Source of the DNA: Lenzites betulinus
Taxonomy: Eukaryota > Basidiomycota > Agaricomycetes > Polyporales > Polyporaceae
Assembly: GCA_022264855.1 (NCBI GenBank)
Contig: JABYQU010000039.1
Location: 294,147 to 358,146 of the forward strand
DNA length: 64,000 nucleotides
Reading direction: 5' to 3'
The notes under the pieces were generated by a model. The model saw nothing but the letters and a program-made list of their open reading frames with translations. It ran no database searches and was not told the DNA's origin. Shown here piece by piece: positions 20,563 through 31,961 of the stretch. The first letter of the stretch is position 1; every line of letters begins with the position of its first letter. Made by a program: the position numbers and the translations under genes.

Positions 20563-21898
20563 TACAACCTCCGTGTTGTTTGCTCCTGCGCGCGCGAGCG
20601 CGTCTGGCAGGAGAGATCGGCATGCAGTTAGCGCGGTGCCCGCACCACTGCTCCCGGTTTCATTGCGAACCCTAGTCAGACAAAAACCTAGACGGGCCCA
20701 ACTGCAAAATGTTGTGGCGGCCTCGCCGTTGCGGCCGTTCGTCTTAGCAGATGACCGCTTAGAACATTGGTCAACCCCACATGGGGAACGTTACCGTCAT
20801 CGAATCTCTTCAGTTCTCCCCTCCTCGGCCTCATCAAAAATATTCCACTTAATCATAAAAGGCCTCGAACCAGGCATGCGCCAGAACTACGGTGCCAGAC
20901 TTCTACGTTTCACTCAGTTCTGCGATCTTATGGCCCTCCCGGAAGATCTACGGGTGCCTGCCCCGGAGCCAATCGTCGCGGCATTTGTCGCCCACTACAC
21001 GGGGACCGTACGGCATGATACCATCATTGGGTGGTTATCGGGGTTGGCCGCCTGGCATGCAATGAACGGCGCTCGCTGGGACAGTGACAAAGTGCTGTCG
21101 TATGTCAAGAAGGGCGCGCGAAAGATCGAGCTGCCCCCGCTTCCGAAGCGACCTCCCGTCACCCTGGAACATATGCACGCCCTGTTCAGCGGCCTTAGGC
21201 TTACAGACACCTTTGACACTGCCATCTTCGCCGTCACATGCAGTGGTTTCTGGGGATGCTGGCGGTAAGACCCCGCGCATATGATTGTGACCATCAACTA
21301 ACACATACACGGCAGACTTGGCGAACTGACCATCCCATCGCGTGGGGCACTAGACCCCCGCCTCCACGTGCTACGCAGCGCGGAGATCGGCATCAGGACG
21401 CTGCTGAGCGGCACGCGATACGCTGTCTTTCACATTCCCTGGACAAAATCGACCAAGGGCAGTGGCGCAAAGATCATCCTCACCAGGAATCCGGACCCCA
21501 CCGACCCTGTGAAGACCGTGCTGAACCATAGGCAGATCAATCACAGCCTCCCACCGGGAGCCCCTCTATTCGCCTTTGAAACCGCTGGGGCGGGGGGCTG
21601 GGCGCCCATAACGTGTGATTGGCTCCTCGATCGCTGCAATGAAGTCTGGGTGGCCACCAATCTCAAACCTCTCATGGGCCACTGCTTCAGGATCGGCGGC
21701 ACGACGGAACTGTTACTTAGAGGAATGCACCCGGACATCGTAGCTACGCAAGGCGGATGGAAATCAAAAGCCTTCTTAGAATACTGGTGGAAGATCGAGC
21801 AGATCCTCCCGCTGTTCATCTCGGACTCGTTCGGACAATCTCGGGTCCAGCTGTTATCGAACACCATGGACGATTATAGACGCAGAAACGGCTTATAG
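20555..21898 (+). CDS. DIRS-like tyrosine recombinase (with intron 21265-21315)
   Basis: This tyrosine recombinase probably integrates the circular cDNA. The N-terminal SAM-like region includes GLEPGMRQNYGARLLRFTQF. The catalytic domain begins with the Arg of CWRLGEL, whose codon is split CG/A by the intron. The second exon (21316-21898) contains SAEIGIRTLLSG, a Lys-rich strand, the H-x-x-R motif as GHCFRIGGTTELLLRG (His 21680, Arg 21689), TQGGW and the nucleophile candidate in FLEYWWK (Tyr 21782). All expected residues are present, so the recombinase may be intact if spliced. It starts at an ATG overlapping the RT stop by 8 bases. Confidence 0.8.
21265..21315 (+). other. 51-bp intron splitting the recombinase catalytic Arg codon
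   Basis: The donor is GTAAGA, the acceptor ACGGCAG, with the branch-point-like CAACTAACAC about 15 bases upstream. Removal restores WGCWRLGELTIPS. Without it the frame stops at once. Confidence 0.8.
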
Positions 21899-22259
21899 TT
21901 ATATCATAATATTCCTCGTTGAACAACATGAGCTTCGCTATGCAGGGCTAGTCGTGCGTGCACCACGCACGGAGTTGGGTGAGGAACGTGCCCGACTGTT
22001 GTGCTACACTCTTGAGGGCAAGTCGGCCTTGTCTCCTCGCGCTCGAGCGGGAGTTCGTCTCGCGATCATTTGCTCCACCGGCGCGATCCCGGCCTGCGGT
22101 TTTTGCAAAAACTTGCGCAGCTAGCGCAGAGGCTTTTCGCGACACAGGTTTGGGACGCGCATCCATGGACACAACACGTCTGGTCACGTGCGGATCACGT
22201 GCCAGGTCAACGGACTCCCGTCTCCCCCGTCCCACGCAAACTGGAATTTGACAGGCGGG

Positions 22260-22975
22260 CTGAAAACAAGTATATTGTTCCTGTGGCTAACGTCCAAATC
22301 CCACCGTTCTCCCTCCTCTACCACCCACCGGTAGCCCGCTATTAGGAAGCGCTCACCTCATAGCTCCCATATATCCTTCAATATTGCTCTGTGAAACAAT
22401 ATTTTGCATAATATAGTACTAGATCATATCCAAATGTCCCATGTCTCAGTACCTTATGGCTATGGTGTGGCTACCTGCAGGCTGAGTCTCATGTTTATGG
22501 TGTGTCCTACATGTATATATATGAGTAGGAGAGCTGAGGAGACCCTCAGCTCAGCTTGGTTATCTATTGCCCTTCAAATCTCCCCTCTGAACCTTGATCC
22601 CTCTATGTGAAGTGTCTAAGTCCCGTGCTGAAAGCCTAACAAGCGAACCACTGGGCATTGTCTTAACATTAGGTGCCTGCAAGTTTGTGGTAGATGTCTG
22701 GCCACACTGGGAGTTCCCCCCTCTCTTCACACGCACTGGGCTGCCTGGGAACCATGGGTGTTTGCGTCAGAATGAGATTGTTCAGCCAGGCCCAGGGCCA
22801 GAGGATTTACTTGACTTGTATGGGTGGTGGACAAGAGTAGAGCTGCAATAGCTTCATTAATAGTGGCCTGAGACTGTTCCTTCACCATTGTTGTTGATCC
22901 CCAGGATCAGATCCAATGACATCAATATTGATGTACTTGATCTTATTGTAGTCTTCAAAGTCTAATGCAGATGAG
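22260..22975. other. Stretch without a recognisable gene
   Basis: One ORF of 85 codons (22594-22851) has reasonable composition (TLGACKFVVDVWPHWEFPPL) but no family I know. Otherwise I see nothing. Confidence 0.4.
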
Positions 22976-23660
22976 TGTCTTGTGGGATAAGTCAAAGACT
23001 GGCTGGTAAGTTGTTTGCCTGTAAGTTTCGAGTCAAGAGCTATAAGTCACAGTTACCCATATCAGGTCCAGTTATTTGAATGTGTCCTTGTCAGCTATGG
23101 TGTTGCTTTCAAAACCTACCAGTGCAACCACCCTCATTATGTAGTTGAGTCATACCATGTTATGTTCATTAAGTTGCATGAGTGTGCAACTCCTACTTTA
23201 CTGAGCAATACTGTGTCCATCTCAGACCCCTTTCCCTTCCCATTATGCCATCCCCTTCTAACACGGTGCAATGATCCACCCTTTATCCCCATCATTTCTG
23301 ACACTTGTCCACCACCTCCACCTTTTCTCCCTCACACTCCCTCTGTTCTGAATCTGTAGCACCTCTCATACCCTTAGAGTCTATTGCACCCGTTGTTGCT
23401 CATGACCCCATAACCGCATCTGCATCTCTCAACACGCCGCTGAGTCTACAAGGCTTCCATTGATTTCTTCTGTTGAGCAAGCTGGTGCTGAATGTTGTGC
23501 AAGCACTCAGTGCATTTGACTGTATCCCAAAAAGATGCCTACATTGCACTAAGCCAGTGACACAATCTCTATGAGACCATGGCCAGCCCATAAGCCCTTC
23601 AATGGACACCACTAACAACAACAAGTTTGGTTCCATCTGCAAAATGCAAGTGTACTTTAG
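22975..23660 (+). pseudogene. Ty1/copia-like pol remnant
   Basis: The reading frame near 23035-23210 (HSYPYQVQLFECVLVSYGVA, FKTYQCNHPHYVVESYHVMF) resembles the post-integrase linker of copia polyproteins. There the text KxxECVFLGYGVxSKAYR and SRDVxF is typical. Another frame near 23560 (LYETMASP, stop, ALQW) resembles the start of the copia RT domain (EAMASPEAxQW). Both are short and decayed, so the call is tentative. Confidence 0.35.
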
Positions 23661-24170
23661 CAGAAAGTCATGCAAGGACACATTCTGTTCAAGCTCAAAC
23701 ACAATAATAACAGAGACAGCCTGACATTTCAGAGCACACTAGGTTATCCACAGTTTTTAGGCTGTCTATGGACAGGACCACAATTGTACCACATCCCCAA
23801 CTATGTGCATGGAGCCCTTATGTATCCTGTTACATATCGCTGCTTTGCTAAACTGGGAACTTGTGCAACTATACATCAAAACCACGTTTCTCTATGGTAT
23901 TCTCCTGAGGTGAGTGAGCATTGACCCTGATTGTCTCCATTGAGTGCAAGTTATGTGGTATCTGTTGCAGCCCAAGTGAACATTGATGCCCTACACCCTG
24001 GTTGGTAAACAAACTCTAGCTGGAGTACTGGTGGTGTAAATCCATCATAGGTATTTGTCAGAAAGTTGGTAACACTATATGTTTCAAGGACAATGAGAAG
24101 ATCAGATGGAGTTGCTCACAAAAAAGGATTACAATGAAGTGTCTAATCTGACTGATCTTACTACAGGCTT

Positions 24171-24647
24171 GGCCATCTGGAAGTGGGCACGCACCAGGCT
24201 TCCCATTGGGCAGATTGCCCATACAGTGCAGTGTGGAAAGAATGTGCAGGTGAACATTTTGTATGTTTGATGATGTAATGCTTGAGCTCACTGAATTCAT
24301 CCTGCAGCTTTGCGATAACTGCTTCAATATTTCTACAACATCTCTGAAATGATGCTCTCTGTATTCTCAAAACCTGACAACGCCATTAAAAAGGTGATGT
24401 ACAGTGTACTGCTTGCATGCCATTATCAAGGGGAGACATCCTGCAAAGTCATAGATATCAGGGATATTATCTCAGTCATTGGGATGTTTCCCCTCCTGGT
24501 GAACCACAAGGAGGCGCAAGACCCATGGGCTGCAGAGCTCTACACATGCCAGTATTTTGTTGTGCAGAAGCTGAGTTTGGACACAGTCTGGATTAGCAGG
24601 GGGGATGCGGATGAGGAGCCCAATGCAGATGGAGATGGGGAGGAGTA
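24171..24647 (+). pseudogene. C-terminal fragment of a second Tnp2-like transposase
   Basis: LAIWKWARTRLPIGQIAHTV (about 24171) and, after a probable intron, MMLSVFSKPDNAIKKV, MYSVLLACHYQGETSCKVID, IRDIISVIGMFPLLVN and YFVVQKLSLDTVWISRG resemble the conserved tail of basidiomycete Tnp2/Plavaka-type transposases (LPNGQ..., ...SLYSxPD..., ...DVxSIxSVVxMVPF..., FVVEKxGLD). An acidic end follows and a TAA at 24645. The N-terminal two thirds are not visible upstream. It differs in sequence from the relic at 0.2-5.8 kb, so it is a different lineage. Confidence 0.55.
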
Positions 24648-24659
24648 AATGCTACAATT

Positions 24660-25472
24660 ATGAGAAGTCTAATGCTATTTTTCCCATGCCTTCCCTTTCC
24701 CAAACTGGCAAGCAGAAGAGGGGGAGAGTCAATGAGAATGGTGAGGGTGAATACATCGGAGCCTCCTTCAGATTCATGTTGTTGATGTCACAAGCTGAAT
24801 GTTTGCTCATCCATGGACATTGCGCAGATCCCCGGCGCACCCAGAACATGCAGGGGCAGCTGGGAGTGCTTGTGTACAATTGTGGAGGATGCCCGAATGG
24901 TGCGGGACTGGTGACAGATGTGTTATGTTGTTTTTCACATGATGTTCCCTGAAATAAATTGTTTGTCAGTACAATCCGTGGCCCCATGGACAGAGAACAT
25001 ACACACTATAAGGCCGACACAGTTCGCACGTGCTGAGAATGTTTGCTGGGTGCAGAGCGAATATTTTATTTTGGCGGTGTTTGCCCATGGGTGCACCACC
25101 AGCTGACCGTGCTCGAGGGCGGCAAAATAAATCTTCTTGGATCGTTACGCGGATTGAGCAGCAGGTTCCATACATGCAGGAGAGCCACAACGCAATGTGA
25201 CAACGTTGGGCGACGCAATGTCTTGTCAGTGCGAGTGATTTTCACTGTCCACCTCTGTGATTGCCGCCACAGAGTTCTGCTCGGATCGCGCTGGAATTAA
25301 GCATGTGCATGCGGGGCGTATATGCGAATAGACGTACCAAGAGACAGCGCTAGGCGACGAGCGATCGCTTGGCGGTGAGCAATCTTTTTCTCCATATCGG
25401 CGGACTTGCATGCAATCACACAAAACGTGAGCTGTCAGAATCGGGCTGGGACTTGAAGAGTGTAGCACATTT
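24660..25472. other. No recognisable gene
   Basis: Minus-strand ORFs (24658-24987, 24966-25190) have no motif I can name. One minus ORF ends 11 bases after the Tnp2-like stop, as at 5854. Confidence 0.4.
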
Positions 25473-25913
25473 GTGCAGAATAGTATGCGAGTGAAGCGGC
25501 GAGGCCATGCACATCAATTGCCGGACACAGTGAGTGATGTTTTCCAAAAGCACATGGCATGGCTTGAAAATGACATGTGCAATGATGAGTGCCCACCTGC
25601 ACATGCGCACACATGCACTAGGTGTTGCTCATCCTCCAGCGTGATGCGAGTGTGCAGGACCTGCTGTAGAGACAGACACCGCTGCTGGGCCTACCAACGC
25701 ACCATGTACACCCCACACACCATCATCTTACTCACTGTTGGGGCAGTCGACGTAGCAGTCCCTCTCCAAACACAGTACAAGCATGCCAAGGGGGTGTTGT
25801 GCAAGGCTGGCGATGTTAAACGGCGGTGGACTACTGGGACAGGCATGGGGGTAAGGATGTGGGGTGGAGTGGAACGGCATCTGAGATTGAGCAGTGGTCA
25901 GATGGGTAGCTAG
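25473..25913 (+). CDS. Cys-rich ORF, possible CxC-type segment of a KDZ transposase
   Basis: The 146-codon ORF carries VFQKHMAWLENDMCNDECPP and then a Cys cluster, CTRCCSSSSVMRVCRTCCRD. Transposases of the Kyakuja-Dileera-Zisupton class have Cys clusters after a Trp-containing helix near the N-terminus, and TET/JBP genes such as the one at 26.6 kb are associated with them in basidiomycetes. The similarity is slight. No downstream catalytic domain is visible, so the ORF may be a chance or decayed reading. Confidence 0.25.
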   Translation: MQNSMRVKRRGHAHQLPDTVSDVFQKHMAWLENDMCNDECPPAHAHTCTRCCSSSSVMRVCRTCCRDRHRCWAYQRTMYTPHTIILLTVGAVDVAVPLQTQYKHAKGVLCKAGDVKRRWTTGTGMGVRMWGGVERHLRLSSGQMGS

Positions 25914-26575
25914 GGGGAATACCAGCCGTGCGAGAGTATTATAAATGCCATGGTGCCAATGCCTACTTCTTGAATTGTGAACGCAGTTTATGCACTGTCG
26001 CAGATCAGCTGTACTTGATGGTGGGGATAGGAGTTGAATGACGCCAGCTTCCTTTTATAACAGGCCCATAAGATCCAGTCCAAGCTTTTCTAGCACAACA
26101 CGGTCATATGGGGCATGTGCATCGCGCTGTAGGCTACCAGACTGGGGTACCTGCGTATTGTGCACCCTGAACCTGCTTGTAAATGCGACTTCTGCAGCGG
26201 GCTTATGACAGTATCTACACCAGGACAGAAACAAACCGTTAGTGGTATCTTGGACCCTCGACTGTCGGCACACTGACTGAGCCCACAATTACAGCGGCCT
26301 TGGACTCTGGAGAGTGTTGTCGGACCGCGCAGCGCGGCGGGCTGCGCATATGCAATGCTGCAGCCCTCTGCACAATCTCTGCTGCTGCGGTGATTGGACA
26401 GTCTGTTAAGGTGCTTGGCCAGCTGCATTAAAGCACCCATCTAAGGTATTGTCAACAAATGGTATATACCACAAGGCACACCAATTAGTTAGCACCCCTC
26501 TAATCATGTGCAAGGCGGGATAGAGTAGAGAGGCTGCTAATACATTCAGCAGTTCAGTGATGCCTGATACTCCGC
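25914..26575. other. No recognisable gene
   Basis: The stretch is mixed and moderately GC-rich. A GC-rich palindromic patch near 26318-26350 is the only structure noted. Confidence 0.4.
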
Positions 26576-27728
26576 CTATGCCTCAGGGTGCTCCTTTTTG
26601 AGGGATCCCACAGTTTGTCCACCCCAGGCGGCCCATCGCATCAGTCCCCCTGCGCAGTGTTAAGTAAGGGACATGCAATGCTCATGCTTGGCCACTGCGA
26701 CATTGCCATGGCACAGAATGGCCGATGGAAAGAGAATTGATGACCCAGGGGGAAACCGGATAACCAGGCGGAGGTCATACAGGATAAGGTGGCCGCCAGT
26801 GGTGGGGTTGAATGTGCCAAGGGCAGTGATGTGTATCCAGTTGATGGGATTGTTGGATCCGTCAGTGTGCCCCACACAAAATGCATCCGGGCCAAAATTG
26901 AAGCTGGCTGCTGGATAAGTGCTGGTGGCAGAGGGGTGCTGTAGTGCGGGGTTGCGCTTGAATATCTTTGGCATTCATGTGGCGATAGATCTTGGGGGCA
27001 TAGGTCGCCAGCATGTCTGAAATTGTGCCAGTTAGCAGGGCGGCAGAGGGCAGTAGGCAGCCGCTTACTGTTTCCAAAGCCTGCAATGCATTGCATAGCC
27101 AGGTCATCGCATAGGTCCGCAAGTGCTGCCGCATTGCCCACTGTATTGTTGAGCCCACGCGGTGCCTGCAGCATTTGTCAGGGCTGCTAGTGTATAGTGA
27201 TGGGATGGCACTTACATGCTGTCCACCGCCAAAGGAAACCCCCTGTGCAAGAGTGGGGTGGGTAGTTGCCCCTGCGATGTGCCACGTCAGGGCATCGGAA
27301 TTGGCATCGGCCCCCAGCCGCATGCATAGCACAGTTAGCCTACTACACCACACTGTCCCAGGCAGGATCCTTGGGCCATCCAGAAAACACCCTGATGATA
27401 CGATCCTGCCCATCCACCAGCTCCTGGGTTGTGCTATAGCATAGATGTATAAGCATTAGCCAGATATGAATAATCATGAGACTCACCGGCCATCCCAGTG
27501 ATAGACCAATGCTCAGCTTATGGCAGCCGCCTGGGGTATACTTTGCAACAAAGCAGCCCTTGGCGATGCGCTCCACGCAGATGGCATCCGGGGTAGGCAA
27601 CGCTGCAGCCTTGGCGGCATAGCGATGGGAGGATGACCACGTCTTGCACAGGCCAATGTCTGCCTTCTCTGCAAGGCGACGTTGCCCTGGCCTGCCACTG
27701 CACCAGGTGCATTGGGGGCGTTGCACAC
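26576..27728 (-). pseudogene. TET/JBP-type 2-oxoglutarate/Fe(II) dioxygenase, broken
   Basis: The family oxidises 5-methylcytosine or thymine in DNA. The C-terminal block holds AASFNFGPDAFCVGHTDGSN with the HxD iron ligands (HTD, codons 26869-26861), HITALGTFNPTTGGHLILYD, LRLVIRFPPGSSILFPSAI and the distal His in LCHGNVAV (about 26709). Upstream exons read HPTLAQGVSFGGGQ, LNNTVGNAAALADLCDDLAM and DMLATYAPKIYRHMN, separated by roughly 50-base GT-AG introns (donors near 27220 and 27072). Defects: a one-base frameshift near 26965; a TAA at about 26662 where relatives have Gln before a Tyr/His-x-AGGL motif; and Cys where the 2-oxoglutarate-binding Arg is expected. Coding sense fades upstream of 27730, and the N-terminus may reach 28140. 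Confidence 0.65.
27434..27486 (-). other. GT-AG intron in the dioxygenase relic
   Basis: The minus-strand donor is GTGAGT. The branch-like GGCTAATG is followed by the acceptor GCTATAG; an alternative AG ten bases downstream gives a better frame (GLSLGWP + ELVDGQDRII). Length is 53 or 63 bases. Confidence 0.5.
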
Positions 27729-28139
27729 TGCTGCCTCATTCGCCACCGCAGCATTGAGGATGGTGATGATGAGTGGTGGCCACGGTGGGGACAGTGGCAG
27801 GGGGGATGCCGGTGGCGAAGAGGACGTAGGTGGCAGCAACAGCGATGGCGACGGTGAAGGTGGTCCACCACAGGATAATCCTGTGGCTCCCTACGGAGTG
27901 CATGCTCAAAAAGTGCGGCGGTGTTAACTGCACGGCGCAGGGCATGCCTGCAGAGGGGGGGTATTAGCATGGGGCCACACATGATGGGGCTGCAGTCGTG
28001 CGCCATGCAGTGCGTGCGCACAGCCCACCATCTGCAGGCAGGTGTGGGGTCTGCGGATGGTGGGCAGCATGCGCGCGGGGGTCGGGGTGGGGCAGGGGGC
28101 AGGGTTGGGGGCAGCTGTGGCACCCCATTCATCAAAGGC

Positions 28140-29100
28140 CGTGGTTCAGCCCAACACCGTGTCGGATGGATATCCGGGAATCAATTGATTAAAAAAAATG
28201 ATGAGGGGTTTGATGTGATAGATGATTCCGGATTCTGCCACAAAGCTTGTGGGTTTTTTTCTTTTCCAACAGAGGCCTGTGACTAAGCCAGGCTGGCTGT
28301 GATCCTTATGACAAGTGTGGTGTAGTGTAAATGGGTGTAGAAGTTGGGTGATAGCTGGCAAAGTGGTTACGGGTGTCCTGTTGTCCTCGTGCCAATGTCC
28401 TGGTGTTCTGGTGTTTGCCGGGTGTCGTGTGGTGTTGCTGGTGTGTCGAGTTGCCTTGTAGTCATAAATTTCCATTTGAACCCCAACTAATCTGACAAGT
28501 TCTGTGTGGTGTTGTGTCGAGTCTTCTGTCTTCAATCTTCGTGGTTAGTGATTGTTGTAAGTTCCAGTGAACTCAACCAATCTAATAGGTGTCTGTGGTC
28601 TGTTGTGTGCTTCTGAGATGCTAGTAGTTGTCAAAAGGTTGCTCCAACCCCAGAACCTTCTTGAAACTGTAATGTACTAGAATACTCTATATATTTCTAG
28701 AGTTGTGATATTGTTCTAGACTTGACTGGTATATGGTGGTATTTGCTAAAACATGCTGGAATGTACTGGAGTATACCTGAAAATGCTTGGATATACCAAA
28801 ATGTGCTAGAAAGTGCTGGGATGTGCTAGAATGTGCTGTGTTGCTGGACAATTGGTTCCAGGCTTGTCCACCGTGCTGACGAGGAGTGGTTGGGTGCTCT
28901 GATTGCTAGAATATGCTGGAGTGTGTTGTATTGCTAGACAGTTTGTTTGAAGCTTATCCACTATGCTGACTAGAAGTGGTCTGGTGTTCTGGTTGCTAAG
29001 CTCACAGGCTCAGGTACTAAACCTGTTTGGTGCATGACAATGCACTTGCACAATGCAATGAACTCTACCATTCCTGCCCTCAATTACCACATACAGGAGG
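28140..29100. other. Gene-free stretch with degenerate minisatellite
   Basis: From about 28745 to 29000 the unit TGCTRGAATRTGCTGG recurs. Two longer degenerate tandem units (about 28828-28907 and 28908-28997) share GCTAGAAT...TGTTG...TTGCTGGACA and GTGCTGACGAGGAGTGGT-like sequence. The rest shows nothing. Confidence 0.5.
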
Positions 29101-29104
29101 CCAT

Positions 29105-30065
29105 CTCTAATTCAAAGAAGCAGGTCCTTCAGTAAGTTGCTGCTGTCATCCACTCACAACTTCAGGCACAGTCTGCTCAGGTGCAGGCAGGCCACAACAA
29201 TCTCCTCACCCAACTCAATGGCCACTTTGTCAACCTCCCTGAAAAGCTTAAGGAGGTGGGCTATTAATGCAGCCATCCAGGCAAGCCATGTGCTACACAG
29301 CTCTGGGAGTGCCTCTGCACCACTCACCACCATTGCACCTCAACAGTCCCTGCACCCTGGGAGTGGTCTTTGTGCCTCTGTTTACTAGTCAGCTTGTGGG
29401 CCCAGGTGCCACCAGAACTCAGCTCAACCTGCCTCAGCTTACACTGATGCTGAACTCTTCTGACCTTCCCCTTCTGCTCCTGCCTACAGCCCCCTGTGTC
29501 TTCCCAACTCACAGCCTATTGTACAAATGGCCAAAATGCAGCCCATTCAGCCAGCACCAAATCCTACCCCTACCCCACTCATGTGGCAATGTCTCCTTGC
29601 TGCTTCCCCCACCCCCCACACTGCCTCAGTAACTGGGCCAACTACTTCCATAGGAAGCTTGTCTGATGTTATGTGCAGACCCCTAGGCTTGGAAGAATAC
29701 CCTGTGTAAGCATCTGTGTTAAAACCCTACCTATACATACAACCCCATGTAGGACATTCTTATCCCACACAGCCTATGTATTCTCACTACCATACCTGTA
29801 CTATAGACTGTCATGTCTCCATAACTCAATCTTGATTTGTTTCTGGAATGTTCATGGCAATCTGACATTGAAACTATTAATGCTTGCTTTCCATTGAGTT
29901 TTTATGCAGTTCGACACCATCCTTCTTCAAGAAACCCATTTCTGCCCAGAGGACAAAGGGCATCTACATTGCCTGCCAGGGTTTTTAATATTCACTGCCT
30001 CCCATAACAGCTCAGAGTCCATGCCACCAGAGAGACTATATGGGTCATCTTTATCAATCTGATCA
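29105..30065 (+). pseudogene. Endonuclease/exonuclease/phosphatase-domain remnant
   Basis: The frame near 29820-30060 reads ILICFWNVHGNLTLKLLMLA, a stop, then QFDTILLQETHFCPEDKGHL and PGFLIFTASHNS. This is the N-terminal part of a DNase I/APE-type endonuclease (WNVxG and QETH motifs) as in non-LTR retrotransposon proteins. Upstream, SQLQAQSAQVQAGHNNLLTQ (about 29150) looks like a Gln-rich linker of the same protein. No RT follows; the LTR at 30789 and unrelated sequence come next. Confidence 0.5.
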
Positions 30066-30788
30066 ACACTTTTCCCCCATTGACCAGAGTATACTCTGGA
30101 AGAAGCTGCAAGACCTAGCTGCTGTTGTAGGAGTGATACATCAGGAGCCGGCTAATGGTGTGTACCACGGTATAAATTAAAGACATATTACAAAACTGCT
30201 AAAACCTATAAGCCACGATGGGATAGCGGCTTCACTGAGAGGGACACAACCAAAACAGGAACGAGCTTTGTTGCCAGAGAGTAAGCTGGGCAACAAAGTG
30301 GGAGACACGAGATAATGTAGTAACAAGCCTGAGAACCAAACAGTACAAAACATTGGAAATGTGAAGTGTAGTGCAGAGGGCATAGAGGGGGGCCGAACTA
30401 CAGAATGGGCCAGTTGGAGGCCATGAGAGAGTAGCACAACATATGAACACCGGGCCGGGGTTACACTCTCTCCCCCCCAAAAAAATAACACAGGGGTTAA
30501 GAAGCAGCATGGGGCAAGAGCAACGACACAGAGAGTGTGAGGAGAGAAAAAGAAAACAGAAAAAGAGAAAAGGACAATTGGCAGGGGAAGAGTTGCGGCT
30601 GTGGGCAGGAAGAGATTAGTGCGGACGCGCAGAGTATGTGTTTGACTGCACAGCAGGGTGACAGCAGGTGGCGTTCGCGACTGGCGCAGGGTTACAAGGG
30701 AAAGAAAAGGAACTAGCACAATGCATGCACACAGCACAAGAGCAAACAAAAAAAACTTGCCTAGTCCATGATGCCAGACTCAGCAAGG
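30066..30788. other. Internal-flank remnant upstream of LTR copy A
   Basis: GAGCCGGCTAATGGTGTGT (about 30140) is also found, diverged, immediately upstream of LTR copy C on the minus strand (about 33490). In C it abuts the LTR; here about 600 extra bases intervene, which suggests an insertion. The ORFs present (30177-30749, minus) look like chance. Confidence 0.35.
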
Positions 30789-31526
30789 TGTTACATCCCA
30801 TGCTCCAAACCCGAAGTCCGAACCCTGTCTCCGACCTCTGTACCCCGTTCCTGATTCCTGTATCCTGAATTCTGACCCCAAACTCCATATGTCCGATTTC
30901 ATCATATCACGTCATCCTATGTTTCACCTGTAAATACAATAACATGTATTGTTCTTGTTTCAGACCTCAGAATTCCGATTGTACTCCAGCTTCCAAATCT
31001 CATATGTACCCTTCTTTATTGTTCTTGCTAGACAATAGGTTCTGTAGCTATAAATACATACCCTGGAATGTCCTAGCTACTCAGTTGAGATATCTCGTTT
31101 AATTCCGAACTTCCTAGTTCACCCTACCTCCTGTCCGAACTCCGACCTCTGACCTCCAACCTCTGACCTCCGACCTCTGAACTCTGAAGTCCGCCTGGAC
31201 TTCATACTTGTCTTTAGCTTCTTTTCTTGCATGCACTTCTTCTCCCCACTCCTCCCCCCAACTTCTACCCAGACTTCACGTCCACCCTTGTTTTCTGCCT
31301 AGTCCAAAGTAGAGGACTCTGGCGAGTCTGCTCAGTGCGTTGCTAATAGCTTCACAGTGTCCTCAACCCCGTGTGCTGCTAAGTCCAGCTCGGAACTCCC
31401 CTCCGGACTTCGGATTTCCACTCCGGACTTCGAACTTCAACCCGGAGCCCGGACCCCATGCCAGACTTCGGACTCCGTACCCCAAGCACACCGGACTTCC
31501 GTCCTCTGGGCAGCATGGTCCTAACA
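30789..31526 (+). repeat. LTR, family 1 copy A
   Basis: The repeat begins TGTTACATCCC and ends GGTCCTAACA (TGTTA/TAACA ends). Inside are pyrimidine-rich GACCTCCGACCTC-type runs and AATAGGTTCTGTAGCTATAAAT, a TATA-like region near 31055. Copies B (35137) and C (32800, inverted) match over the whole length. No target duplication is visible. Confidence 0.75.
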
Positions 31527-31961
31527 AGATCTGTCCTTACTCACCTTGTATGCAGCTGGCCTATAGCACTATATTTTCCTTTATCTTCTTGTTACTCCTG
31601 AGCATAACATCCTTGCACCTTTCTAGATGAAGAAATATCTAGAATTACTTCCCTATATATATACTGCTGCTGTTAGATCTATTTATCTACTTCATCTGAT
31701 AACCTCACCGCATCTTGCACTATGAGTTCTTGAAACATAATAACATCTGTTTCAACCTGAGCAAGAGTTAGTATAGCTGCACATTGCTTAAACCTGTTTG
31801 ACTTAAAGGCCTAAGTTGTGTTATTAGCCCGGATAGGGAGGAGGTTCCAAATTAAGACCCAGTAAGCACCGTAAAGTGCCACTGCTGACAACAGACATGT
31901 AGCTATGATATGTATCTTTATAATGCAAAAAGAATGATGCCAATCACTCAAGAAATAAATG

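Larger units (their letters stand above)
17040..22250 (+). mobile_element. DIRS-like (tyrosine-recombinase) LTR-less retrotransposon
   Basis: The order gag, Cys-His knuckles, RT, RNase H, tyrosine recombinase, with no aspartic protease and no DDE integrase, defines a DIRS-type element. It integrates through a circular intermediate using the recombinase. I could not place the ends. The GC-rich domain runs from about 17060, where CACTTGTG...CACAAGTG forms a hairpin, to about 22250. Downstream GC-rich sequence (21950-22250) includes the hairpin CGTGCGTG...CACGCACG and may hold the split direct or inverted repeats. The gag is broken, while RT and recombinase read through if two introns are removed. 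Confidence 0.8.

Noticed and set aside
30177..30749. 190-codon minus-strand ORF with Phe/Leu-rich segments suggesting membrane helices
   Set aside because: Biased composition from purine-rich DNA on the plus strand; no homologous stretch elsewhere and no supporting start context.
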